A stretch of DNA of 57,322 bases from Chara braunii. Lineage: Eukaryota; Streptophyta; Charophyceae; Charales; Characeae. Positions within the stretch are counted from its first letter, which is position 1; the number at the start of each line of letters is the position of its first letter. The stretch is taken from positions 800,348-857,669 of the forward strand of contig BFEA01000604.1 of assembly GCA_003427395.1 (NCBI GenBank), written 5' to 3'. Shown piece after piece: positions 19,910 to 32,974 of the stretch. A program made the position numbers and the translations under genes. A model generated the notes under the pieces. It ran no database searches. It saw only the letters and a list, made by a program, of their open reading frames with translations, and was not told where the DNA came from.

Positions 19910-21215
19910 TACGATCAGACAATGCCCTAACTTAAGGATATGTCCAACCTGCCTAAGTAAATAAGTAAAGTACTCACAACTGGACTGCCCTAACTTAAGG
20001 GTATGTTCAACACCACATCGACTCTCGTCATAAAACATATGACCAGACCGCCCTAACTTAAGGGTACGTCTGATTTTTGCTTAACTGGCGACATGAAGCA
20101 TAAAACTAGACTGCTCTAACTTAAGGGTATGTCTCGCCAGCTCTAGACAAAGTTACATAGGGCATAGGATTAGGCTGCCCCAACTTAGGGATGTGCCTAA
20201 CCTGCCTAAAACAAGTACGAACGACAAAAGGTCGGACCGCCCTAACTTAAGGGTACGTCCAACCTACATCACATCAACGACAATGGTATATCACTAGGCC
20301 GCCCTAACTGAAGGGTACGCGTAGCTAGCTTAAACAATTTTAGGTACATAAGACAGTATGACTAGGCCGCCCTAACTTAAGGGTACGCTTGATCTGCCTG
20401 AACAATCACAAACGACGTATGGCTAAGCCACCCTCACTTAAGGGTACGCTCAGCGTCCGCAACGACGAAATAGGAGAATAATCATTGATATACGTGCACA
20501 AACTTTATATTTATCTCTCTTGTTAGACAGATAATCAGACCTACCCAACTTAGGGAGACATTCAACTCTGCCTTGTATTTAGAAGGGAAAATAAAAACGA
20601 GTTTATACTAACTCTCTGACTTTTATATTATCACGATCATAGGACTGAACCGCCCTAACTTAAGGGCATGCTCAGCCTGCCCAAGTTACCTTCATTATAT
20701 TCTTCACTTGCTTACCTTCATTATATTCTTCACTTGCTTACCTTCATTATATTCTTCACTTGCTTTTCTTCTCTTCTTGTTCTACCTGACTTACTGACTG
20801 ACTTTTCCAACTTAGGGTGCCCGGTCTGCCAGCTGATATAAATTCATGTAATATATGTATCAAATTCTATACTTTTGGTTGACTTTTAGTTCATGGCTTA
20901 TGACTAAGCCGCCCATACTTAGGGGTACGCTTAGTCTTGTGACTTTGTCCCCCTCAGAAGAAAACACACACAGAACTGCGTCTACGCAACTTAGAATATC
21001 CCCAGCCTTGTTTTCAGCACCCAAAAAGAAACATCAGGATTCTAAATCCTCCCAACTTAGGGCGCCCGTTCTCATGTTCAGAAACCCCAAAAGAAACAAG
21101 TGACTGGACCGTCCAACTTAGGATAGGCCCAACCCAAAAAGATTATACATTCAGCCTAGCAAACATAAATAAAACACAGCACTGAACCCACTCAACTTAG
21201 AGGGGTTCGGCCTTG
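19910..21215. repeat. Variable-arm hairpin array, LTR copy (iii)
   Basis: About 15 units of 50-80 bp share the core CCCTAACTTAAGGG (or close variants). Around it lie arms that differ between units but pair with each other: CAGAC/GTCTG (20044-20048, 20068-20072), TTAGGC/GCCTAA (20170-20175, 20195-20200), GGAC/GTCC (20234-20237, 20257-20260), GACTAAGC/GCTTAGTC (20902-20909, 20929-20936), GAACCC/GGGTTC (21184-21189, 21203-21208). A block TTACCTTCATTATATTCTTC is repeated in tandem near 20687-20762. Confidence 0.85.
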
Positions 21216-22626
21216 GGTCGACCCGATCAGACACATGCAAAACGCCTTTCTCCCGCCTTCCCCCCAATTCCTTTGTCTGAATTCATTCAAAGTATTATCT
21301 CAACTCTCATATATATTTGTTTATTCACAAGGCATGTCCTGATATACATAACAAAATAAAAGGTAATAATCTGTCATAGTTATATTCAGATACCCAAAGG
21401 AATAACAATTTAGGGGATAGGGTCACACGCGTCAGACGAAACTTATACCTGAAGTTCCCTGCCTCAAGAACCCTGCCTGGGTTCCGGCAGAGCTCCCGCA
21501 ATTGGTAGGTGGACCTCCCACAAGGTCTTGCTGCGGTCCTACGGGTTGCAATCCCTCTTGCTGCCTTCCTCTCGTAACCTCAGACTTAGACTTACATTAA
21601 GAAGGGCAGAAGGAGGGGCTTCAGACGCTCGAGATAAAGGAGAGGGCTGGAGTCAACTTGCATGAGAGGGACTTGTTACCTTCATTCTCCTGAGGGCCCC
21701 GCAATCGTGGCCAAAACGCGCAGCAAATTGTCAAACCGCAATCAGAAGTCGTGTAACAGTACCCTGATGGCCCCCAACTTGACAGCAATGACCCTCTTGC
21801 AGAAGCCGGATCACACCCTCAAGTTGTCGCACCCTAACCTCTAACTGAAATGCAGTTACGCAACTTAGAAAGGTGAGTTTAAACAGAGTACACCCCCTGT
21901 GCTCTATTCGAATTTGCAGGCGAGACGCAACTCTATGCAGCAAAACACAACTTGCACAACAAGACCATATTGTTGTGCATGACAAGATGACAGTGTTGCG
22001 CAACAAACGCTCTGTGGAGTGCACAACATTCACTGCAGGCACAAAGCAAAAGCATATTTGTACGCCTAAGTGACTGAATGCAAGCGCAACAGTTGACACC
22101 GCAACAATTTTCCTGCTGCAGGAACACCGCAATTTTTCGTTTGCTGGAAAACACAGCGTCAACTGGAAGTCCACGAATCGGAAAACACAGCAATACAACC
22201 TTAGTAGCGCCTCGTTACACACCAACAAAAATCCGAAACAACAGCGTCACAACAATAGTACAGCAAGCCGCTGGTAGTACCAACCACAATCACTTGCAAT
22301 CAGCAGCAGCTCCTCTATCACAACTGCCAGCACCCTGAGGCTGACACCAACAAGCTGGATTAACATCCTTAGTCTCCGAGTTGGGCAATCAACAATAGTC
22401 CCGTTGTCTGCAACCCACCTGTTGTTGTTTCCCATTGCTCGCTCGCCCTTAAGCTCAAACACGTATCATTGTTAACCTTGTGATTCACTACTTACCTTAT
22501 GCACGAAATGAGACTGAATTTCCCGCTAAAATATGGAAAGATGCGCTCATAGTGATTGCGGCCACCCTTAACAACAATAATAACGAAACAGAGCCTTGCT
22601 TGAAATAGTCATAGGCAAGCGAGTTC

Positions 22627-22672
22627 CTCTCTCTCTCTCTCTCTCTCTCCCTCTCTCTCTCTCTATCTATCT
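22627..22672. repeat. (CT)n microsatellite
   Basis: Imperfect CT run ending in CTAT units, at the place corresponding to 4092-4126 in the 3' LTR. Confidence 0.95.
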
Positions 22673-24409
22673 ACTGCCGACCGTAACTCGCTGCTCCCTA
22701 GGCCCATGAATGCATCTGGCTAGTCAAACGACCAGGTTCAATCAAAGTCACGATCCCCGGGGTGGAGTTCTTGGGCCGAGGGAAGACTGCCACAATGACC
22801 GCGACCACCAAATCCGTTGAGACCGCGAGGAAGACAACCATGACCATAAGGATGACAAATACCATTCTGATGAAAACGACGGTCAACACGGTTTTAGCGA
22901 CGATGAACTCAAACTTGGAGTCGGCATGACGAACAACTACTAGAGAGGACAAACTACGAGACGAGCAAGATGGTCGTGACCTCTTCTTCCCTTCTTGTTG
23001 CCTTTCGTTGATCTTCTTCCTCACTCTCCACTCCCCTTTCGACTCCCTTTCCACACTTCTTTAGCTCCTTACAACGCGTTTTTACACGACACTATAAAAA
23101 CGATTTCCTTGACTATTGAGATCGGGGCAAACCGGTAAGAAATTTTGAGAATATGTGTGTATGTGTTATGACGACGCTGTGATGGTTAAGATCGGTGGTA
23201 ATACCCTCTGACCAAGAAGGTCGTGGGGTTGATTAGGATAGTACTATACGAGGGATAGGTACGACACACACTGAGACTTGGGCTGGTACCTGTTTACTTA
23301 CCGGTACTGGTCCTCCGAAAATTGCCAATTTATCTCATCTAATCGGCCTCGAGAACTCGGCACGTTTACCTCCGTTTGGTGCGGTATCGACTGATCCGTT
23401 ACCTGAGTTCTTTTTACGGCACCTAGGTGTAGTGAGCCTCTTTGCCCGCCACTTGAGTGTTTCCCCACCACGACCCTAAGTGTCGCAACCACGGCTAAGC
23501 ACAAGCCCTTCAGGTTTTCCGATTAATCGACTGACCTTGTGGGTCATACACACACACAAGCCGACAAGCACTCAGACAGGCATGCAGACCAGCAAGCGAG
23601 CACACACGCGCAAACTTAGAAATAGGCTCGAACTGCTAATTGGGCTAAGCCAGAGCTCTATACATACTGGATTTGCTCCCTTTCTTTCGAAGTGGGAGCT
23701 AGCTCAGTGGGTTTCAAGCCAAGCTGTTAAGTACCGGACTCGAGGGTCGAAGTAGCCGACCCTGAGCTAGTTTTTGGAGGAGCCTCACAAATAATTTCAC
23801 CCGTACTCGGTAGGCCGAGACTTGAATCGTGACCTCATTATGGGGATTAGGTGCAGTTAGAACGGTGGTGGCAGTTGGCACAATGGGACAGTTACTAGTA
23901 GGATTTTCTTCGTTTTTCTTTTCTTTCCTTACTATTTGTCTTTTAGGCCCTGTGGTTGGATACCCTTAGATTGTTCTGGTGAACCTGGCTCCGAATTCTG
24001 GACGAATTCAGCAAGAGGAATGTGGATCGCGGAGAGATCCCGATAGAGTTGGATTTGCCCGGTGCTAGGATCTCCCGTGGAGGGCACATGAGGGCCAGAA
24101 GGAACGTAAGGGAGAAACGAGCGTAAAATAGGAAAAAGAAAGGTAGGCGCAGGGATATCACACGCGGGCCTGCGAGACAGCGAGCGAATAGGAGAAAGAA
24201 GAAGCGAAGGAAGAGGAAGAAGAATTGCTCTTACCTGCTCCGCTGCTTATCGTTTATGAAAGCGGAGACTGACAGGATGTGTGATGCATCCGACGACAAC
24301 GTCGTGGGGATGGCGCGTCATCAGTCGCCTGCTGGAATGCGAGCTTATGCCTGTCATGTCCCTTGCTGTGGTCTCAGCATACTACACGTAAAGGGACTAT
24401 GTTGCGTTA

Positions 24410-24835
24410 CTGCTCAACTGCATTGATAAAGCGACAGACAGACAGACGTACAAACAGACGGACAGAAAGAAACAGACAAACTAACATAGGCACTGTGATA
24501 CACAGAGACTGTGACACAGTCTCAGATACATGGTGACACACACACACATACACGGTGCCACACACACACAGACACAGTGTCACGGATATACACACGAAAA
24601 ACTATGACACACACACAATCACTATGATACAACAGCACACACTGTGACACGCACACAGCCAGAGTAAGACATATTGTCGCAGTGACACAGACACAATGAA
24701 ACGCACATGAACCAGTGACACAGACACGATGAAACGCACACGAACCGGTGACACAAACACAATGAAACGCACACGAACCAGTGACACAAACACACGGCGA
24801 CACATACACGGTGACACAAAGAGAGAAGAAAGAGA
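24410..24835. repeat. Low-complexity GTGACACA-type tract
   Basis: Degenerate tandem units such as GTGACACAAACACAATGAAA and CACACGAACCAGTGACAC. Long ORFs on the minus strand here are rich in Cys/Val/Ser only because of the repeat. Confidence 0.9.
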
Positions 24836-25182
24836 TAAGCATCGGGTGTACGTGAGAGGCCGACAAAGGTGTTCACATCATGTACCAATGTCTACGAAAA
24901 ATCGAAGTAAGCTAGTTGCGTGAGCACATCTGTAGGTAGGATAGTAGAGTAGAGTAGGCTGGGTCGCTGGGAAGCTGGGCACCAGACAGAAAGGAGCGAC
25001 CATGGATACTGTGTTGGGGTAGGCTTGAGGGCTTGAACTTTGGCTCATTACTTCATTGTATTGCTTTATTGGATGGATTCTCGGTGCTATGGGGCCCTCT
25101 GCTTGTACGCGACAACTCAGACGTCAGTGACGATTTTGCAACTTGAGTTTCCGTATATCGTTCACACTCATATTCCTTGCTA

Positions 25183-25320
<138 letters not shown>

Positions 25321-25499
25321 AATCAAACGTGTTTTCTTCAACCTTTAGCATACATGCAGGCAGATGACGAACCAGTTGGCGACTTGCGACCACACAAAAC
25401 TCAGAAATAACGAAGCCACGAACATAGTCCAGATTCAGATTTGTCTCGAGCAGCTGTGATCCCGACGATTTGTTCACACGCACGCAATTCTGGATTCAG

Positions 25500-25890
25500 C
25501 TGGATATCACACATACACACACACAGATAGTGTAATGCATATAGATGCAGTGACACGTACACATACGATCACACAGTGACACATATAGAAGTGATACGAA
25601 GACATACCGTGACACACATACAGTCACACAGTGAAAACACAGTCACACTTTGATATATACACAGTAACACACAGACACAGTCACACTGTGATAAACGCAT
25701 GGTGTGACAAACACAGTCACACGGTAGCATTCACACGGTGACAGTCACCCAATGATGGTTACACGGCGATATAGATAGTGACAGAGAACTAGTGACACAT
25801 ACGCAGTCGCATAGACACACGGTTAATGGAGGCATAGTGTCACACACGCATACGTGGTAAAATACAACACAGAATACACGGTGACACCCA
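25500..25890. repeat. Second low-complexity GTGACACA-type tract
   Basis: Same style as 24410-24835, separated from it by about 670 bp that include the ATT microsatellite. Both correspond to the inverted tract at 44340-46400. Confidence 0.85.
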
Positions 25891-27973
25891 AAAAACGGAG
25901 ACACTAGGGCACGCTGAAAAAAAAGAGTAGCATATAGGAAGAAAGGGGCACCGAGGCTAGGACTGCAGGGCGCTAGCAGCCCATAACCAGACTGCAGGGG
26001 ACTGAGAAGGTTGACAGTAAAGGAGGTCTTCAGGAAGGAGGCGCTATCTGCTCCTTCCCTGACCACTTGGACTTCAGCGTGGCCCTGAATTTTGATTTCT
26101 GCACTTCGTTTACATTCATGTTCTTTGCAAAAGCACTATTATTATTATATTATTATTACTATTTCTATTATCATCATTATTATTATTGTTTCAGTAACTT
26201 GAGAAACTAGCAAGCCTCGTGCTCGCCCTAAGCGAAGGCAGACCTGAATATATGTAAGAGGCCTTTGCCTCGCCATTTTTCGATATGTGTCTTGGATAAT
26301 TGTTGCACACTAGTTCGTTAGAGTGCAGTCTGTGCTGCACCCTGGACCGCCCAGAAGGTGCTGTTGTGGTAGAAGGTTGAGCCAAGACGTGGGTTGATTG
26401 CGCCTTGGGCACGCACAGCGAAAGGCCAACATAATAAAGGGAGGCCGCATGCCACTAAGAACACAGCAAGTGCCACTGCATCCGCGCACTGGCACTGAGT
26501 GGGAAGGATCGCAGCTGGACAGTGGGAGCGCTAGCAGGATATAGCTTGGGATGCCTAGCAGCAGACAAACGTCTGCACGGTCTTGTAAGCATGCAGGACG
26601 ATGAGCACACGCACATTGTCATAAGGGACAGGCACGTGAGAAGGCGAGTTTTGCTGTGCCTAGAGCTGTATGGCAAGATTGGCATAAGTAAAGGAAACGT
26701 ATATAAACAAGAAAGGGGAAACCAGAAAAGGAGAAAGGATGAAAGTGAAAAGAAGAAAGGGAAAGTGAGAGAGAAGCAAGCAGAAGGAGAAGAGTTATGT
26801 CAGGTGAAACATCAACAAAAAACATCTTCGTTCGTTATTCGAATTGACATGGTATTGTTATTATTATTATTATTATTATAACTATTATTATTATAATTAT
26901 TATAATTATAATTATTATTATTTGTGTCACTATTTGCTTTTGTTATTATTACTATCATGATTATTTTTATTATTTTATTATCAATTGATATCATTGTTAT
27001 TTGCTTGTTGTTACTACTACTTCTACTAGTTACTATTGCTATCATTGGACATCGTACGAGGTCTGAGATGAAGAGAAAGCATGGGGCATTGGAGAGGGAG
27101 GTGACGGTACCCGTTTGCGATACTAGAGGTCCACGTCCTTGATCCTACTCCGTACTCATCTTTATTTGGTCCTCTCACATGCCCGCCTCCTCGGTCGTAA
27201 TTGTTTGGTGGCATGATTCCCATCGAGATAATTATAGCCTCAGCTGACACTAGGGTCCAGCAATCGATTGCGTGAATTATATATGATCAGTGACAGGGCG
27301 ATTGCGGGAGCTCTGTCGGACTTCAGGAGGGACTCTGGAGGCTGGGAACAGTAAGGTACGCACACTTTTGCCTGGTAAGCCATGAATTTTTAATCTATAA
27401 CCTTCAGGCAATTGCCCATGTTTGTAATAATAAAGAACGTACTTTGAGTCAAGATTTCTTCAAGACTAAACTCAAGCCGAGAGGAAAAGAGAAAGTGTCA
27501 ATGTAAAGAAGAGCAAAGCTTGAAGAAGGCTGATTGTATGAAATGGATCTGATTTGGGTATGACTAACTGTTGCTGGAAAAACATAGCGACAACGAGAAG
27601 TTCCGAGTAACTGTCTCGATATGTGGGTGTTTCTTTTGGGGATGAGATCGCTGGGAGATTGACTCCGTGTAGTCTTCCCTTACTTAATAAGACCACCTTA
27701 CTACTGAAAAGGGATGGGGTACAAAGTGGATTGAAGAACTTGTGCATGATATTATCGGATACTGTAATGATGGACTGCATCAACTAACTCTTGACTAGGC
27801 CTACATACTCTCAAAAGGTCCAAAGCTAACACAGTCAGGGATCAGGCGAACGAGTTTAAGACATGGGGTACAAGTCTCGTATGGCCTACCCGCATAATCT
27901 TAAAGGCTTCCGAATGAGGGCTTCAGTGGCGTCAAAAGCAACGACCGAGTCACCAAGATAAAACTCCGAAAGG

Positions 27974-28174
27974 GTGATAAGAGTAGCAAAGCTTCGAGAA
28001 GCCTGCCTTATCACAGTAATAACACGGATGTGATAAGAGTAGCAAGACTCCGAGAAGTCTACCTTATCGCAATGATGTCACTAACGATGTGATAAGAGTA
28101 GCAAGGTTCCGAGAAGCCTGCTCTATCACAGTAATAACACGGATGTGATAAGAGTAGCAAGGCTCGGAGAATCT
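27974..28174 (+). repeat. B-type hairpin array, part 1
   Basis: Four units of about 57-60 bp, each GTGATAAGAGTAGCAAGGCT followed by CCGAGAAGCCTGCCTTATCA in consensus. The last is cut after 28174 by the inserted A LTR. Unit 2 has an inner stem AGACT (28045-28049)/AGTCT (28056-28060) where others have AGGCT/AGCCT, a compensated base-pair change. The array continues at 35276. Confidence 0.9.
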
Positions 28175-29442
28175 TGTTGTCGGTGTGAATACCCTTACAA
28201 AGGTATCTGCCCTGGAAATAGGCTTGATTAAGATTCTAAATATATCGCGCAAGGCACGACTGAGTTTATGGTTCACTTTGACTGACGGTCGGCTAGAGTA
28301 GAGAGGGTGTGGGCGTGTAGGCTTAAGGCGCGTGGGATCGCTTTTGTTTTTGATAATTGTGAAAGTCGACATTCGTCGTCGTCCAAGATTTTTATCGTTT
28401 CGATCAAACGAGTGCTAAAAAAACTTTTGTCTCTTGATTTTCCCGTCTACCTATAACCTGTGCATACATATGGAGGGCGGCATCGATAACAATGTGATTT
28501 ATGAGAACGCTTCGGTTAGGCCTGCGCGGTGCGCAGTATTATTTCTTTTATTTAGGTACCCGTGAAAGTTTGACTCATCCTTGGGCCTAGTATTATTGGA
28601 GGTAGCGTCGACATTTTATCAGAGAGATTCAGGGAACGAGACTGAGTGGCGACGAATCGGGGATATCAGAAGGAGGGGTTGAGTGCCCGACGAGACTATT
28701 CCCCTTGGTTTTGTCGTCGGCGGCGTTAGAACAATACTAACACTTTCTTTTTCCCTCGCCCATCATCGTCGCACAGTTAAAAGGTTTCTAAATATTTATT
28801 ATTTTTTTAATACTATTTTTATGGTCTGACATCCTTTGACCCGGACGCGACGCCGGATTTTGTGACGGTCGTAGCGGTCGAGGACCTTGAGTGCACGCCC
28901 CGTTCGACTGGGACCGCGTGTTTGGGATGTCGGTGAAGATTCTCTGGCATACCGTCGCTGAGAACGGGGACAGTCGGGGCGGGACGACCTTTCAGGCCAT
29001 CTTCCTTAATTTGGTAGATAAAACCACCGTGCAGTCAGGGTTTGACCTCGTAGTTCCAGGGGTTGGCTGAAGTGTGATTACAAGTTGTCTTTTGTGACTT
29101 CGCCGAGGTTACCCCCTTTGTATGATATTATGGGGGAACCCCGTAGCAGTCACATTCGTGCTCAGGCCTCTGACAGGGGACATGAGGGAGTTGTGCTGAT
29201 CTGTGGTGAGATATATACCACGCGCAGGCAGGCAGTGCCTACCATAGGTCAGCAAGTAGCATCAGGACTAGGCCTCTTCGATGGGTCAGTCGCTATGCCT
29301 CGGCTCCGGCTCCCCCCCCCACTTCTATGAACAGCAGCAGTCTCTGTTTAATGTCACCAATGGTATACCTCCAGGAGGCGGGCGCCAAGCCGCTCCCGGG
29401 AGGTTTTCAGACCGACTGGTAGCCGGCTTTCTCCGAAATCAT

Positions 29443-29530
29443 TCTTAGGATAGCTAGAGTTGTTGAGCAGCCTGCCAGCCACTACGACAGAGTTCGCTAC
29501 AGTCGGGGCCTGCGTTCCGAGGAAACGAGG
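29443..29530 (+). pseudogene. 25S rRNA fragment in solo A LTR
   Basis: The text CTTAGGATAGCTAGAGTTGT, then ACTACGACAGAGTTCGCTAC and TTCCGAGGAAAC, follows 25S sense sequence and is the reverse complement of the fragment at 630-700. It is in sense relative to the LTR, as in the other copies. Confidence 0.65.
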
Positions 29531-31899
29531 TAAGCGGCCGTAGAAGATAAGGGAGGCGCAGAGTTGAGTCGACGAATATTAGCGCAGTGGAGCAACGGGC
29601 GCTACGATGCTGAGTCGACGAGTATTAGCGCAGGGGGGGCGACGGGCAATAGCGGAGAAAGGTCGGAGGAGGAAGTGACAGGGGGGGGAATGAATCAGGG
29701 CGCTTTTCCACGCCGGATCCACTCGCAGGAAGAAGCTATGGAGTAAGAAGAGGTGGGAGCGAGAAGTGAAGGTCCCACCCGTTCCCTGATGAAAACGGGC
29801 GGGGGAGAGGACGATTCCGGGGTTCTAGACTAGGGCGAACGCGATACAGCGGTCAGTCTCGACTGGAGGATAGGGGATAGGAAGATAGAAAGGGAAGGTC
29901 ATGCTCGAAGGATGTGGAGATGGTGGAGGAAACGAGGATGAGATTCGTGTGAACGCTCGTTCTCGGCGAAAACAAGTGAGTGGAGATAGGATTCTGGAGT
30001 TTTGAGTGGGAGCGAATCCATTAGAAGCGCTAGAATAGCCAAAGGGGTAGTGTAGAAGAAGGGTAGTAGAGAGAGTTACAANGTGGAGATGGNGAAGACT
30101 NAAGACGAAGGGGAGGCGAGGTAAANAAAAAANGGGGGGGCTTATTCCTTCNTTCTTCTGTGGCTTTTGGTGAAGAAAGGTTCGTTTCGGCTGTTTTCGG
30201 TAGCTGTGAGTTAGATTGTGAGGTTAGTTTTAGATGTTAGCTGTTAGGTTCTGAGATACAGTAAGTGGAGGCTGCGCCCGAGTATGAAATTAGCAAGTGT
30301 CAATATATCTGGACGAATTCAGGCGGTAGATTCGTTCGGTTTTGTTGTACTAGTAGTTGAAGGTCAGCCGCGAGTTGGGGGACTTACCTGTGTTGCGGTG
30401 TGTCCAGGCGTGGGTTGCGCACGTATCCTGTGAGGGGGAAGGTGATGGGTTGCATGGTTGCGTCCACCTTCGAAGGCTATTGAATGGAGCGAACCTGACC
30501 GTTATTGTCGGCCAGACACATCGGGGTGGGAGCCGTTTGGTTCGGGACATCTGTGATGCTTGTAGGTGACAACGGAGGTTTGTCGGAGTAGTTCTTTGGC
30601 TCAGTGGGTGGTGGGGGCCGATAGTCTGCGAAGCTCAATCGGAGTGTGAGTTGGTCAGCTGCAGCCATGCCCCGTGTTGACTGTGTGGGCGTCCTCGAGT
30701 GCGCCAGCCGCGGCGCTGCTGGGCTGCTACGCTGCTGCTTGGGTCACGTGTACTTCGCATGAGGCTTTTCGCAGGGTGATGTGCCTGCTGTGCGGTGTGA
30801 CAAGGGTGTTGTTGTAGCAATGCGAATTGCTGCTTCACTGCCATGCTGCTCATCCGCAGGTTGTGCGTTCCCTCTTGGCCACAGATATGCCCTGTAGGTT
30901 GGTGGCCCTGTTTCTAGTTCCTTGGGCTTGCTCCACAGTTGCCGACCTGCTGGTCCGCTCGTCCCGTCTGTCTCCCGCAGTACTGACCGGTGATTTCTGC
31001 GTTCCCTGCGTGCATGGCGGGCGGGATCGAAGGGTGATAAATGAGACAGCGGCGGATCAACTGTAAGGAGTAGGCGCGGTAGTCAACTGGTGAGGTGCCA
31101 CTACTGCAGCATGAGGAAGGGCTCGCTGGCGTTTGAGCGTGTTGAGCTTGCCGCAGCACCATCACCACTCGCTGCCCTTTGTGTTAGCTTATTCCAGTGC
31201 GTTACGACTGTTGGTGGTGGTTGTGATTGCCTTGCACAGTGCAATGACGTATTGAAGGCTAGTACCATACATTGCTACATCACCTACTGCTGCACGCGGT
31301 TGCTATACATACGATGCCTTGCTGACGTATAGCTGTCGGTTGGTCTATGGAGGGGTATCCAGGAGCTAGTGCTGCGAATTGGAGAGTCGTCAGGGGGTTG
31401 ACTTGAACTATTTGACTTCAATCTTGACCAAGTGTGTTGTGCGTTTTAGCCATCATTGCGAGACCCTCAGGCGGTTGAAGGTATCAAGGCCCTCTCCTGG
31501 GAGTAAAGTTGTCCCCCTCTTGTATCTCAAGAGTTTCAACCCCCTACTTCTACCCTTCTTACTCTAAGTCTAATCATGTTACGAGAGGAAGGCGGCAAGC
31601 GGGATTGCAACCCGTAGGATCGCAACAAGACTCTGTGGGGAGTCGACCCACCGATTGAGAGAGCTCTGCCGGAAGTCAGGAGGAGTTCTGGAGGCAGGGA
31701 ACTGAGAGGTAACCATTGCTTCCCCTCTATAAACCCAGTATAACCCCTATCTATATTCCTTTGACTGAATATACTGCATGCCCCTTTACTTTGACTTTCA
31801 ACTTGATTTTTAAGACATAACCAGCCTCAGTAAAATAATGCATGTACAATGTCAGTTCAGTCTTATTGTTTGGCTGAAAGCAGATTGTGGGGTTGCATC

Positions 31900-32700
31900 T
31901 GTGGGAAGGATAGGAGAAAGGTAGTATTGCATGAAGTTTGACTGAGTCAATAAAGGGTTGGGTGAGTTTCATAAGTTTGGGAAGGCTCAATGCTATGTTT
32001 ATTTTTGGATTGTCTGGAGAACCAGACATGTTTCATAAGATTGGGTGGTCTGGTTGCTCTGACTTGTGAGGGCTGAATGTGATTGACTTTTCAGGGGCTA
32101 AGCATGTTCCATAAGTTTGGGTGGATTGGTCGCCTTGTTTACTTTGGGTTTTGGTCAGTTTCTTTAGTTCCTGAACGACAAGATCTGAGCATGTTCCATA
32201 AGTTTGGGTGACTCAACCTCTTCCTGTTTTGGCTTTGAGATAAATGAACCACGCTGAGGACCAAGACATGTTCCATAAGTTTTGGTGGTCTTGGTCCAAC
32301 GCCTCGCACATGCTGGAACCAGAAGGTTATAATTTGGTTATACTTTATTACTATATTACTTATGAACAGGCTAGTCAGACAGGGTTCCATAAGTTTGGGT
32401 GGTCTGACTATAGCTTATCCCCAACTTAAGAGAGTACTAATTAAGAATAAAAAAGTGGTACAAAGGGGCAGACTGAATCTTGAGCTGAAGATGATCGGTT
32501 CAGTTATATGCAACCTCAAAAGACTAAGGGCAGACAAGTATATAAAGTTGGGATATTTAAACAGTTCAGGGCGACTAGGGTGGCCTAGTCACATGCCCAA
32601 AGAAGAGAAAACTTGTTGTGTCTTGTGTTTGTGTATACTCCATGACTGAGCTAGATATGTTCCATAAGTCTGGGTGGTCTAGTTTTATGCCCTATGTAAG
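31900..32700 (+). repeat. Variable-arm hairpin array, solo A LTR
   Basis: About ten units share the core TGTTCCATAAGTTTGGGTGG, flanked by long self-complementary arms. Examples: AACCAGAC/GTCTGGTT (32030-32037, 32048-32055), GGACCAAGAC/GTCTTGGTCC (32258-32267, 32288-32297; 10 of 10), TAGTCAGAC/GTCTGACTA (32372-32380, 32402-32410; 9 of 9), GACTAGG/CCTAGTC (32573-32579, 32584-32590), CTAGA/TCTAG (32651-32655, 32678-32682). Arm sequences differ between units while pairing is kept. Confidence 0.9.
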
Positions 32701-32974
32701 ATGGGTATAAAGGGATAAATCATTGAGAGACTATGAACTATTGTTTGATAAGTTGACTTTAGGAAAGTGAGAGTATTTACTTTTGTGGTCTGACTTGCAT
32801 GTGACTGAGTGCGACTACCACTTAGTCTGAGTTTCAGTTTGGTAGGTAGTTGCTTTAGTTGCTCGCCACGTTCTAGAATAATAGGAGTTAGTTTCAATTC
32901 CTGCATTTTCTGAGCTAAGTTTATTTTACTTGGATCAATTTCTGCATTTTCTGGGATCATTTGTTATACTTGGT

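Larger units (their letters stand above)
2184..23072 (-). mobile_element. Element 1: Ty3/gypsy-type LTR retroelement, minus orientation
   Basis: Read on the minus strand the order is 5' LTR (16628-23072, far end cut), PBS, gag, remnant of protease, RT, RNase H, integrase, a gag-like ORF downstream of integrase, a non-coding stretch, and 3' LTR (2184-7135, its inner end cut by LTR copy (i)). RT-RNase H-integrase is the gypsy order. The two LTRs look nearly identical over about 2.35 kb (2190-4525 against 20680-23072), more alike than either is to the A LTR at 28178-35275, which supports their being one element's LTR pair. Stops, frameshifts and loss of nucleocapsid/protease show it is not autonomous. 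Confidence 0.85.
16628..23072 (-). mobile_element. 5' LTR of element 1 (subfamily A, copy iii), far end truncated
   Basis: The LTR end is fixed by the PBS at 16608-16625. Moving up the plus strand it matches, in reverse order, 31.4-35.3 kb of the solo LTR: 16628-17000 with 34850-35275, 18380-18510 with 34350-34460, 19020-19130 with 33780-33950, 19300-19520 with 32975-33545, the hairpin array, and 21450-21670 with 31500-31740. Homology to the 3' LTR stops at 23072, where B LTR sequence begins, so about 2.6 kb of its 5' end is missing. Two related but diverged segments (about 17120-17400 and 17830-18110) suggest an internal duplication. Confidence 0.8.
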
